In this document: positions 1 through 5,341 of the stretch, piece after piece | Numbering within the stretch: position 1 is the first letter of the stretch | Layout of the letters: each line of letters begins with the position of its first letter | The notes under the pieces: generated by a model | What the model was told of the DNA's origin: nothing | Databases searched by the model: none | Seen by the model: the letters and a program-made list of their open reading frames with translations, nothing else | From: Pseudanabaenaceae cyanobacterium MP8IB2.15 | GTDB taxonomy: Bacteria; Cyanobacteriota; Cyanobacteriia; Pseudanabaenales; Pseudanabaenaceae | Length of the DNA stretch: 5,341 nt | Assembly (NCBI GenBank): GCA_030248825.1 | Contig: JARCMB010000349.1 | Coordinates: 1 to 5,341, forward strand | Direction of reading: 5' to 3' | Program-made: the position numbers and the translations under genes

Positions 1-2430
1 CCCACCGAGATTGTGCGGCATACCGTGCGCGAAAAGCAACGCAGTATTGCCAAATTATTGAGGCAATTTGAACAAGCTCATCCCATGCCTGATGTTGGGA
101 TCGAGCATAACCTACACTTACCGCTAACTTGGGAAGCTGAAGCGATCCAAGAGCAGTTAACCGAAGAAGTGAGGATGTGGTGGCGCACTGATGAACTAAA
201 TCAGACTCGACCAACGGTGCTAGATGAAGCCGATTATGCCCTGCACTATTTTCAAGAAGTTCTGTTTGACGCGATTCCCAGTTTGTACGATCGACTAGCG
301 AGATCGATCGAAGCCTCATTTCCGCATCTGAAGCCACCCAAGTATAATTTTTGCAAGTTTGGCTCTTGGGTCGGTTCCGATCGCGATGGCAATCCCTCAG
401 TCACACCAGAGATCACATGGCAAACTGCCTGCTATCAGCGCAGCTTGGTACTGGAAAAATATATTAGTTCAGTCGCCAAACTGGGGAGTTTGCTGTCACT
501 ATCACAGCACTGGACAGATGTATCACAAGATTTGCTCAACTCTTTGGGTTTAGATCAAGCGCAGATGCCTAAGATCTATGACCAGTTTTCGGTCAAGTTT
601 CGCCAAGAACCCTATCGCCTCAAGTTAGCTTATATTCGTCAACGGCTCGAAAATACACATGAGCGCAACCAGCAAGTGCGGGCTTTGGGTTGGCAAGCCT
701 CAGAACACGCACCTGAGACCAAAGACCACAGTTTGCTCTACAAAACAGATGCTGATTTTCTTGCGGAGTTGCGCCTAATTCAGCGCAGTTTGGTGGGTAC
801 AAACCTCAACTGCAAAGCCCTAGGGCATCTAATCCGTCAGGTTGAGGTGTATGGCTTTCATCTCGCACACTTGGATATTCGCCAAGAAAGCAATGTCCAC
901 GAACAGGCGATCTCCGAAGTGGCTGAGTATCTCAAAATCTTGCCGCGTCCTTATCCAGAGCTATCGGAACCAGAGCGCGTAGAATGGCTAACCCATGAGT
1001 TGCAAACCCGTCGCCCTTTAATTCCTGGCAATTTACGGTTCTCGGACAAAACCAACGAAACGATCACCACGTTTCGGATGCTAGCGAAATTGCAGCAAGA
1101 ATTTAGCACCGAAATCTGCCACACCTACATCATCAGCATGAACCACAGTGTGAGCGATATGCTCGAAGTATTGCTGCTGGCAAAAGAAGCGGGATTATTT
1201 GACCCTGGCACTTGTACGGGAACGTTGGCAGTAGTACCGCTGTTTGAAACGGTTGAGGATCTTAAAGGTGCGCCTGAAGTTTTAAAAGAGTTATTTGAAT
1301 TGCCCCTGTATCGTAATTACCTAGGATGTCACGAGCATTTGCAAGAGGTAATGTTGGGCTATTCTGACAGCAATAAAGATTCAGGCTTCTTGAGTAGCAA
1401 CTGGGAAATTTACAAAGCGCAGCAGTCTTTGCAATTAGTTGCGGCAAAATACGATCTAAATTTACGCATTTTTCACGGGCGTGGTGGTTCGGTTGGTCGT
1501 GGTGGCGGCCCAACTTACGAGGCGATTTTGGCACAACCAGGACGCAGTATTAATGGGCGGATCAAAATTACGGAGCAAGGTGAAGTGCTTGCCTCGAAAT
1601 ATTCTTTGCCCGAAATCGCACTCTACAATTTAGAAACGATTGCGACAGCAGTGATCCAATCAGGGCTGTTGCCCAGTAGTTCTGACACGCTGCCTTCTTG
1701 GTTAGAAGCAATGGAAGATCTGGCAATGCGATCTCGCCAAGTCTATCGCCAACTGATCTACGAACAACCTCATCTTGCTGACTTTTTCCATCAGGTCACA
1801 CCGCTCGAAGAAATCAGCCAGTTGCAGATTAGCTCTCGTCCCGCCCGCCGAGCTGGTAAGCGCGATCTTGCCAGTTTACGCGCCATCCCTTGGGTATTTG
1901 GCTGGACGCAAAGCCGATTTTTGTTGCCTTCTTGGTACGGTGTTGGCACAGCGATCGATGAGTTTCTGAATGAAGATCCAGTCGGTCACTTTACGCTGCT
2001 GCAATTCTTTTATGCCAAGTGGCCGTTCTTTAAAACCGCGATTTCCAGAGTGGAGATGACTTTGGCTAAGACCGATCTCCAGATCGCGCATCATTACGTC
2101 CGCCAACTCACCGATCCAGGATTCACCGAAATTTCTGCCCAGCTATTTGAGCAAATTGCCCTTGAATATCACCGTACCTGTGAAGTTGTGATGAAAATTA
2201 CAGGACACCATCAACTGCTCGATGGCGATGCCGACCTGCAAAAATCTGTGCAAATTCGTAACGGTTCGATCGTGCCATTAGGATTTATTCAGGCCTCACT
2301 GATCAAGCGGTTACGTCAACATGCTAGTGGTTCTGTAGACTTACGATCGAGATACTCTCGGAATGAACTCTTGCGTGGTGCTTTACTCACGGTCAACGGC
2401 ATTGCCGCAGGCATGAGAAATACGGGCTAA
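1..2430 (+). CDS. ppc: Phosphoenolpyruvate carboxylase, 5'-truncated by window edge
   Basis: Cytosolic enzyme that carboxylates phosphoenolpyruvate with bicarbonate to oxaloacetate, refilling the TCA cycle and feeding aspartate-family synthesis. The frame is open from base 1, whose first codons read PTEIVRHT. This is the tail of the TAHPTE signature, so the catalytic histidine (E. coli H138) lies just outside, and the GTG at 13 is internal, not the start. Counting from codon 1, I see the WVGSDRDGNP block (123-132), LDIRQES (291-297; R294 matches E. coli R396), the second family signature VMLGYSDSNKDSG (450-462; K459 matches K546) and the glycine-rich loop FHGRGGSVGRGGGP (491-504; R494 and R500 match R581 and R587). 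K690, R753 and N807 probably form the aspartate-inhibitor site. The C-terminus RNTG is canonical. The 809 codons exceed the equivalent E. coli part by about 60, as in the longer cyanobacterial enzymes; I estimate about 200 N-terminal residues are missing. No frameshift or lost active-site residue is seen. Confidence 0.98.
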   Translation, partial: PTEIVRHTVREKQRSIAKLLRQFEQAHPMPDVGIEHNLHLPLTWEAEAIQEQLTEEVRMWWRTDELNQTRPTVLDEADYALHYFQEVLFDAIPSLYDRLARSIEASFPHLKPPKYNFCKFGSWVGSDRDGNPSVTPEITWQTACYQRSLVLEKYISSVAKLGSLLSLSQHWTDVSQDLLNSLGLDQAQMPKIYDQFSVKFRQEPYRLKLAYIRQRLENTHERNQQVRALGWQASEHAPETKDHSLLYKTDADFLAELRLIQRSLVGTNLNCKALGHLIRQVEVYGFHLAHLDIRQESNVHEQAISEVAEYLKILPRPYPELSEPERVEWLTHELQTRRPLIPGNLRFSDKTNETITTFRMLAKLQQEFSTEICHTYIISMNHSVSDMLEVLLLAKEAGLFDPGTCTGTLAVVPLFETVEDLKGAPEVLKELFELPLYRNYLGCHEHLQEVMLGYSDSNKDSGFLSSNWEIYKAQQSLQLVAAKYDLNLRIFHGRGGSVGRGGGPTYEAILAQPGRSINGRIKITEQGEVLASKYSLPEIALYNLETIATAVIQSGLLPSSSDTLPSWLEAMEDLAMRSRQVYRQLIYEQPHLADFFHQVTPLEEISQLQISSRPARRAGKRDLASLRAIPWVFGWTQSRFLLPSWYGVGTAIDEFLNEDPVGHFTLLQFFYAKWPFFKTAISRVEMTLAKTDLQIAHHYVRQLTDPGFTEISAQLFEQIALEYHRTCEVVMKITGHHQLLDGDADLQKSVQIRNGSIVPLGFIQASLIKRLRQHASGSVDLRSRYSRNELLRGALLTVNGIAAGMRNTG

Positions 2431-2470
2431 TTGTGTTAGGATTCTCTCAGATCGACCGTGTGTGAGGAAT

Positions 2471-3529
2471 ATGAATCCCTATCGTAGTCAGCTAGAACCC
2501 ATTCGCATCGGTGTAATTGGAATTGGCAATATGGGACAGCACCATGCGCGAGTGCTCAGTCTGCTCAAAGACGTAGAGCTTGTTGGTGTTGCTGATGTTA
2601 ACGTCGATCGTGGTCTGGATACTGCCAGTAAGCATCGTGTTTTGTATTTTGAGGATTATCACGATCTTCTGCCGCTCGTCGATGCGGTCTGCATTGCCGT
2701 ACCAACTCGTCTCCACTATGAAGTTGGGCTGACTTGCCTCAAAGCTGGCATTCATGTGCTGATCGAAAAACCGATCGCTGCCACCATTACCGAAGCTGAA
2801 TCTCTAGTTAATATGGCGGCTGAATGTAACCGTATTCTGCAAGTAGGGCATATCGAACGGTTTAACCCTGCCTTCCAAGAATTGAGTAAGGTACTAAAGC
2901 GAGAAGCATTGCTGGCGATCGAAGCGCATCGCATGAGTCCATATTCCCAAAGAGCGAATGATGTTTCGGTCGTATTTGACTTAATGATTCACGATATTGA
3001 TTTGTTGTTAGAGATTGTCACGGGGCAGATCACTCATCTCAGTGCGAACGGTAATCAAGTATCGGATTCAGGTTATCTCGACTATGTGACTGCAACAATT
3101 GGGTTTGACAATGGCGTAATTGCCACCCTGACTGCCAGTAAAGTGACACACCGCAAACAGCGTCGGATCGTCGCCCACTGCAAAAATTCGCTGATCGAAT
3201 CCGATTTTCTCAATCATGAAATCCTGATTCACCGCCAAACCACCGCAGACTACATCACTGAATACGGTCAGGTACTATATCGCCAAGACGGTCTGATCGA
3301 AAAGGTCTACACCAGCAACATCGAGCCGCTCAATGCCGAACTCGAACATTTTGTCGCCTGTGTGCGTGGCGGTCAGCAGCCATCGGTCGGCGGTGCTCAA
3401 GCCCTCAAAACCCTTCGTCTTGCCAGCCTGATCGAACAAACCGCCCTAGACGGACAAGTGTGGCAAAGCTGCGATCTCAAGGTGCGTGAAGTCGTGACGG
3501 CGGGTAATAATAGTAAAACTGCCTGGTAA
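2471..3529 (+). CDS. Gfo/Idh/MocA-family NAD(P)-dependent oxidoreductase, probable nucleotide-sugar dehydrogenase
   Basis: Predicted soluble two-domain dehydrogenase of 352 residues, a normal length for the family. The N-terminal Rossmann fold has GIGNMG at 17-22 and an aspartate at the end of strand 2 (D42 in VADVN), which favours NAD(H) over NADP(H). The family hallmark EKP is at 99-101, with K100 the expected catalytic lysine. VGHIERFNP (125-133) opens the C-terminal substrate domain, and DLMIHDID (170-177) supplies the D170/H174 pair. These blocks resemble members acting on UDP-GlcNAc-like sugars at C3 (GnnA, WlbA/WbpB type), but the substrate is inferred, not shown. I chose ATG 2471 over the in-frame GTG 2462: GAGG at 2464-2467 precedes the ATG, though only 3 bases away, and nothing like a ribosome site precedes the GTG. 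The gene lies 40 bases after ppc with no visible terminator, so read-through is possible. The downstream sugar dehydratase supports a glycan role. A different sugar or inositol substrate remains possible. Confidence 0.9.
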   Translation: MNPYRSQLEPIRIGVIGIGNMGQHHARVLSLLKDVELVGVADVNVDRGLDTASKHRVLYFEDYHDLLPLVDAVCIAVPTRLHYEVGLTCLKAGIHVLIEKPIAATITEAESLVNMAAECNRILQVGHIERFNPAFQELSKVLKREALLAIEAHRMSPYSQRANDVSVVFDLMIHDIDLLLEIVTGQITHLSANGNQVSDSGYLDYVTATIGFDNGVIATLTASKVTHRKQRRIVAHCKNSLIESDFLNHEILIHRQTTADYITEYGQVLYRQDGLIEKVYTSNIEPLNAELEHFVACVRGGQQPSVGGAQALKTLRLASLIEQTALDGQVWQSCDLKVREVVTAGNNSKTAW

Positions 3530-3587
3530 AGCCTGACGTTTAATAATAGCCAGAATCGCTAAGCTAATCATGTAGTAGATTCAGGAA

Positions 3588-3609
3588 AATCTATAAATAC
3601 AGCTAGATT
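3588..3609. repeat. Weak AT-rich inverted repeat
   Basis: AATCTA at 3588-3593 and TAGATT at 3604-3609 are perfect 6-base arms around a 10-base loop. The stem would be weak (one G:C pair per arm side), and the following bases are AGGG and then five T at 3615-3619. It could act as a poor terminator for the oxidoreductase gene, as an operator-like palindrome, or be chance in AT-rich DNA. It overlaps the candidate -10 element. Confidence 0.25.
3592..3597 (+). promoter_or_regulatory. Candidate -10 element for the dehydratase gene
   Basis: TATAAA matches the sigma-70 -10 consensus TATAAT at five of six bases and would start transcription near 3604, giving an untranslated leader of about 60 bases that includes the C8 run. 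No acceptable -35 hexamer lies at the right spacing (CATGTA at 3569-3574 for a 17-base spacer). The region is AT-rich, so a chance match is quite possible. Confidence 0.3.
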
Positions 3610-3638
3610 AGGGATTTTTAGAAAAACTGAAATCGTTA

Positions 3639-3646
3639 CCCCCCCC
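3639..3646 (+). repeat. Homopolymer run of eight C in the 5' leader
   Basis: Eight consecutive C end 19 bases before the chosen ATG of the dehydratase gene, in otherwise AT-rich sequence. It lies downstream of the candidate -10 element and upstream of the ribosome site. C/G runs of this length can change length by replication slippage, and this one sits where a change would alter leader structure or spacing rather than the protein. Confidence 0.9.
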
Positions 3647-3655
3647 TAAATTAAT

Positions 3656-3660
3656 GAGAG
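3656..3660 (+). promoter_or_regulatory. Weak ribosome binding site deciding the dehydratase start
   Basis: GAGAG lies 5 bases before ATG 3666. An in-frame ATG at 3654 would overlap this site and is preceded only by the C-run and TAAATTA, with no Shine-Dalgarno-like bases. Start 3666 is therefore preferred; using 3654 would add just four residues (MRVD). Confidence 0.5.
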
Positions 3661-3665
3661 TTGAT

Positions 3666-5341
3666 ATGTTTAAGGTATTTCATCAATTACCACGAAAAAT
3701 TAAACGTATTACATTTTTGGGATTTGATACTTGTACTTTTTTAGTTGCGATTTACTTAGCTTTTGCGTTTCGTTTCAATACAGTCTATCCAATTGCAATA
3801 TTTGACTATTTGTCAATAATTCTCCTATTGATTCTGATTAAACAAATTGTATTTATCAAAACTGGTGTTTACCATTTGGTTCTACGATTTACGGGTGAGG
3901 AATTTATCTCAACTTGTACTAAAGCAATCTTAATTAGTTCAGTTCTATTTATTGCTATTTGTTATTTATTCCTTCCCCATTTTCCTCGCTCAATTGTTCT
4001 TAACGATGCCATAATTACTTTGTTATTAGTAACCACCTCAAGGTTGACGCTGCGCCGACTATTCAATTGGTTATATTCAATAAATAATGGTAGTGCAGAT
4101 GTTGTACGAGCCATTATCTATGGTGCTGGCTCAGCAGGTTGTCACTTAGCAGAATTATTAGACCACGATCCCAATCCCAACTATGAGATTATCTGCTTTG
4201 TCGATGATAATCCCCATTTACTCAAGCACTCTGTAAAAGGATACAAGGTTTATCCTGCCAAAGAGATATCAAACTTAATGGCGAAAAATTCGTGTAACAC
4301 GATTTTACTAGCAATGCCTTCAATCCGAATGGAAGATCGGCGCAGAATTTTGGAACGTCTTACATTAACGGGAGCAATTATCAAAACCGTTCCCAATTTC
4401 AATGACATTCTAACGGGTAAACTCTCTGTAAGCGAGGTTCGTCAAATTGATATTGGAGAATTGTTGGGCAGAGATCTAGTAAGGCCCGATCCCAGTTTAT
4501 TAAGCCAAAATATCACGGGAAAGTCCGTTTTAGTCACTGGGGCAGGAGGTTCGATCGGTTCGGAGTTATGCCGTCAGATTGCCCAACAAACTCCTAGTTG
4601 CTTAGTGCTTTATGAGCTTAATGAATTTGCCCTATATACAATCGCGATCGAGTTGTCGGAACAATATCCGCATATTCAACTGATTTCGTGTTTAGGGTCT
4701 GTAACCGATCGAGACCATTTGATGATGGTGTTATCTCAGTACGATGTTGAAACCATCTATCATGCAGCAGCTTACAAACACGTTCCCTTAGTGGAAACTA
4801 ATCCTAATAGAGGTGTTTTAAATAATGTTTTGGGAACTTTGGTGGCCGTGGAATGCGCGATCGCCTGTCAAGTTAAGCATTTCATCTTGATATCTACTGA
4901 CAAAGCCGTAAGACCGACAAATGTAATGGGAGCTAGCAAACGCATAGCAGAGTTGATTCTGCAAGCTCTCGCGGAGCACCAAAGTGGAAATACTTGCCTA
5001 GCAATGGTGAGGTTCGGAAATGTGTTAGGTAGTAGCGGCTCGGTAGTACCGCGCTTTTCTCAGCAAATTGCTAAGGGCGGTCCGATTACTTTAACCCATC
5101 CCGATATTACGCGATATTTTATGTCAACCCAAGAAGCAGCACGTTTGGTTATTCAAGCTAGTTCCTTGGCTAAGGGCGGAGAGGTTTTTTTACTGGATAT
5201 GGGAGAACCCGTCAAGATTTACGACTTAGCAGTTCGGATGATTCTTCTCAATAGATTAGTACCAGAGCGAGATATTCAAATTCAGATTACGGGCTTAAGA
5301 TCTGGGGAAAAGCTATATGAAGAACTTCTAGTTGATAAAAC
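3666..5341 (+). CDS. Membrane-anchored nucleotide-sugar 4,6-dehydratase (FlaA1/PglF/WbpM/CapD type), 3'-truncated by window edge
   Basis: Inner-membrane enzyme, probably converting a UDP-HexNAc to its 4-keto-6-deoxy form for surface-glycan synthesis. The frame is open through 558 codons to the window end; relatives of about 590-665 residues suggest the last 40-110 are missing. The N-terminus has about four hydrophobic segments (near 16-36, 47-65, 84-104 and 108-126). A first Rossmann-like domain follows, with GAGSAG at 153-158. The catalytic short-chain-dehydrogenase domain has TGAGGSIG (291-298), HAAAYKHVP (366-374), STDKAV (410-415), VRFGNVLGS (448-456) and RSGEKLYEE (545-553). The usual YxxxK is replaced by M421xxxK425, as in the long PglF/WbpM dehydratases, with D412 and K413 supplying the TDK catalytic motif. 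It is more AT-rich than its neighbours, with many TTA leucine codons, partly because of the membrane segments. The 136-base gap suggests its own promoter. The exact sugar cannot be read from sequence. Confidence 0.95.
   Translation, partial: MFKVFHQLPRKIKRITFLGFDTCTFLVAIYLAFAFRFNTVYPIAIFDYLSIILLLILIKQIVFIKTGVYHLVLRFTGEEFISTCTKAILISSVLFIAICYLFLPHFPRSIVLNDAIITLLLVTTSRLTLRRLFNWLYSINNGSADVVRAIIYGAGSAGCHLAELLDHDPNPNYEIICFVDDNPHLLKHSVKGYKVYPAKEISNLMAKNSCNTILLAMPSIRMEDRRRILERLTLTGAIIKTVPNFNDILTGKLSVSEVRQIDIGELLGRDLVRPDPSLLSQNITGKSVLVTGAGGSIGSELCRQIAQQTPSCLVLYELNEFALYTIAIELSEQYPHIQLISCLGSVTDRDHLMMVLSQYDVETIYHAAAYKHVPLVETNPNRGVLNNVLGTLVAVECAIACQVKHFILISTDKAVRPTNVMGASKRIAELILQALAEHQSGNTCLAMVRFGNVLGSSGSVVPRFSQQIAKGGPITLTHPDITRYFMSTQEAARLVIQASSLAKGGEVFLLDMGEPVKIYDLAVRMILLNRLVPERDIQIQITGLRSGEKLYEELLVDK
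4857..4864. repeat. HIP1 palindrome
   Basis: A perfect GCGATCGC, the highly iterated palindrome of many cyanobacterial genomes, lies inside the dehydratase gene. Its core CGATCG also occurs at 288, 305, 378, 1952, 2267, 2344, 2605, 2772, 2916, 4552, 4645 and 4706, in all three genes. This supports a cyanobacterial origin for the entire window. Confidence 0.85.

Larger units (their letters stand above)
3530..3665. other. AT-rich intergenic spacer upstream of the dehydratase
   Basis: This 136-base spacer has no coding potential that I can support. It holds a weak inverted repeat (3588-3609), a possible -10 element (3592-3597), TTAGGG at 3608-3613 that could pair with CCCTAA at 3644-3649 across a 30-base loop, a run of eight C (3639-3646) and a weak ribosome site (3656-3660). 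There is no strong GC-rich hairpin followed by a T-run, so no confident terminator for the upstream gene. The C-run followed by TAAA resembles the remains of the C/G-run interspersed repeats often found between cyanobacterial genes, but that is an impression rather than a match I could test. Confidence 0.6.

Noticed and set aside
13..15. GTG as the start of the carboxylase gene
   Set aside because: The four codons before it (PTEI) continue the conserved TAHPTE signature, so the real start is upstream of the window.
1262..1534. 90-codon minus-strand reading frame within ppc
   Set aside because: It lies opposite the most conserved catalytic part of ppc, resembles no family I know, and has no separate start signals; the same applies to the other short frames inside ppc and the oxidoreductase gene.
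3505..3549. TAATAATAG repeated at 3505-3513 and 3541-3549, with GCCTG repeated at 3521 and 3531
   Set aside because: The repeats are short and low in complexity, and do not bound an element with ends or a target-site pattern; chance or a small local duplication is enough.
3547..3561. TAGC...GCTA hairpin just after the oxidoreductase stop as a terminator
   Set aside because: The stem is only four base pairs and no T-run follows, so it does not support a terminator call.
3666..5341. Loss of the catalytic tyrosine in the dehydratase as a sign of inactivity
   Set aside because: Replacement of YxxxK by MxxxK is normal for the long membrane-bound PglF/WbpM-type 4,6-dehydratases, and TDK is intact.

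Overview
The window holds three genes on the + strand, the outer two cut by the window edges. The organism is most likely a cyanobacterium. The first gene is a phosphoenolpyruvate carboxylase whose residues after the catalytic histidine number about 60 more than in the E. coli enzyme. One perfect copy of the cyanobacterial HIP1 palindrome (GCGATCGC) is present, and its core CGATCG occurs at least 13 times, where about one is expected by chance. I cannot name the genus from the sequence alone.

Layout: 1-2430 is the 3' four-fifths of ppc (anaplerotic carbon fixation). After a 40-base gap, 2471-3529 is a complete NAD(P)-dependent Gfo/Idh/MocA-family oxidoreductase that resembles the branch oxidising UDP-HexNAc-type sugars at C3. 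A 136-base AT-rich spacer (3530-3665) carries a run of eight C, a weak inverted repeat and a possible -10 element. From 3666 to the right edge runs the first ~558 codons of a membrane-anchored nucleotide-sugar 4,6-dehydratase of the FlaA1/PglF/WbpM/CapD type. It is open to the window end, so its stop codon lies outside.

The oxidoreductase and the dehydratase fit together as the start of a surface-polysaccharide or glycan-building region: both families act on nucleotide-activated sugars, and WbpB-like dehydrogenases and WbpM-like dehydratases occur in the same O-antigen loci elsewhere. ppc is housekeeping and is probably only a neighbour. Base composition drops sharply after the oxidoreductase (hand counts of 60-base samples: about 63% G+C at 3361-3420, about 30% at 3721-3780), so the spacer may mark the edge of a more variable polysaccharide locus.

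I saw no RNA genes, insertion sequence, CRISPR array or defence system. All three genes belong to known families, and nothing here amounts to a clearly undescribed system. The most interesting details are the C8 tract just upstream of the dehydratase, the composition step, and the unresolved substrate of the oxidoreductase.
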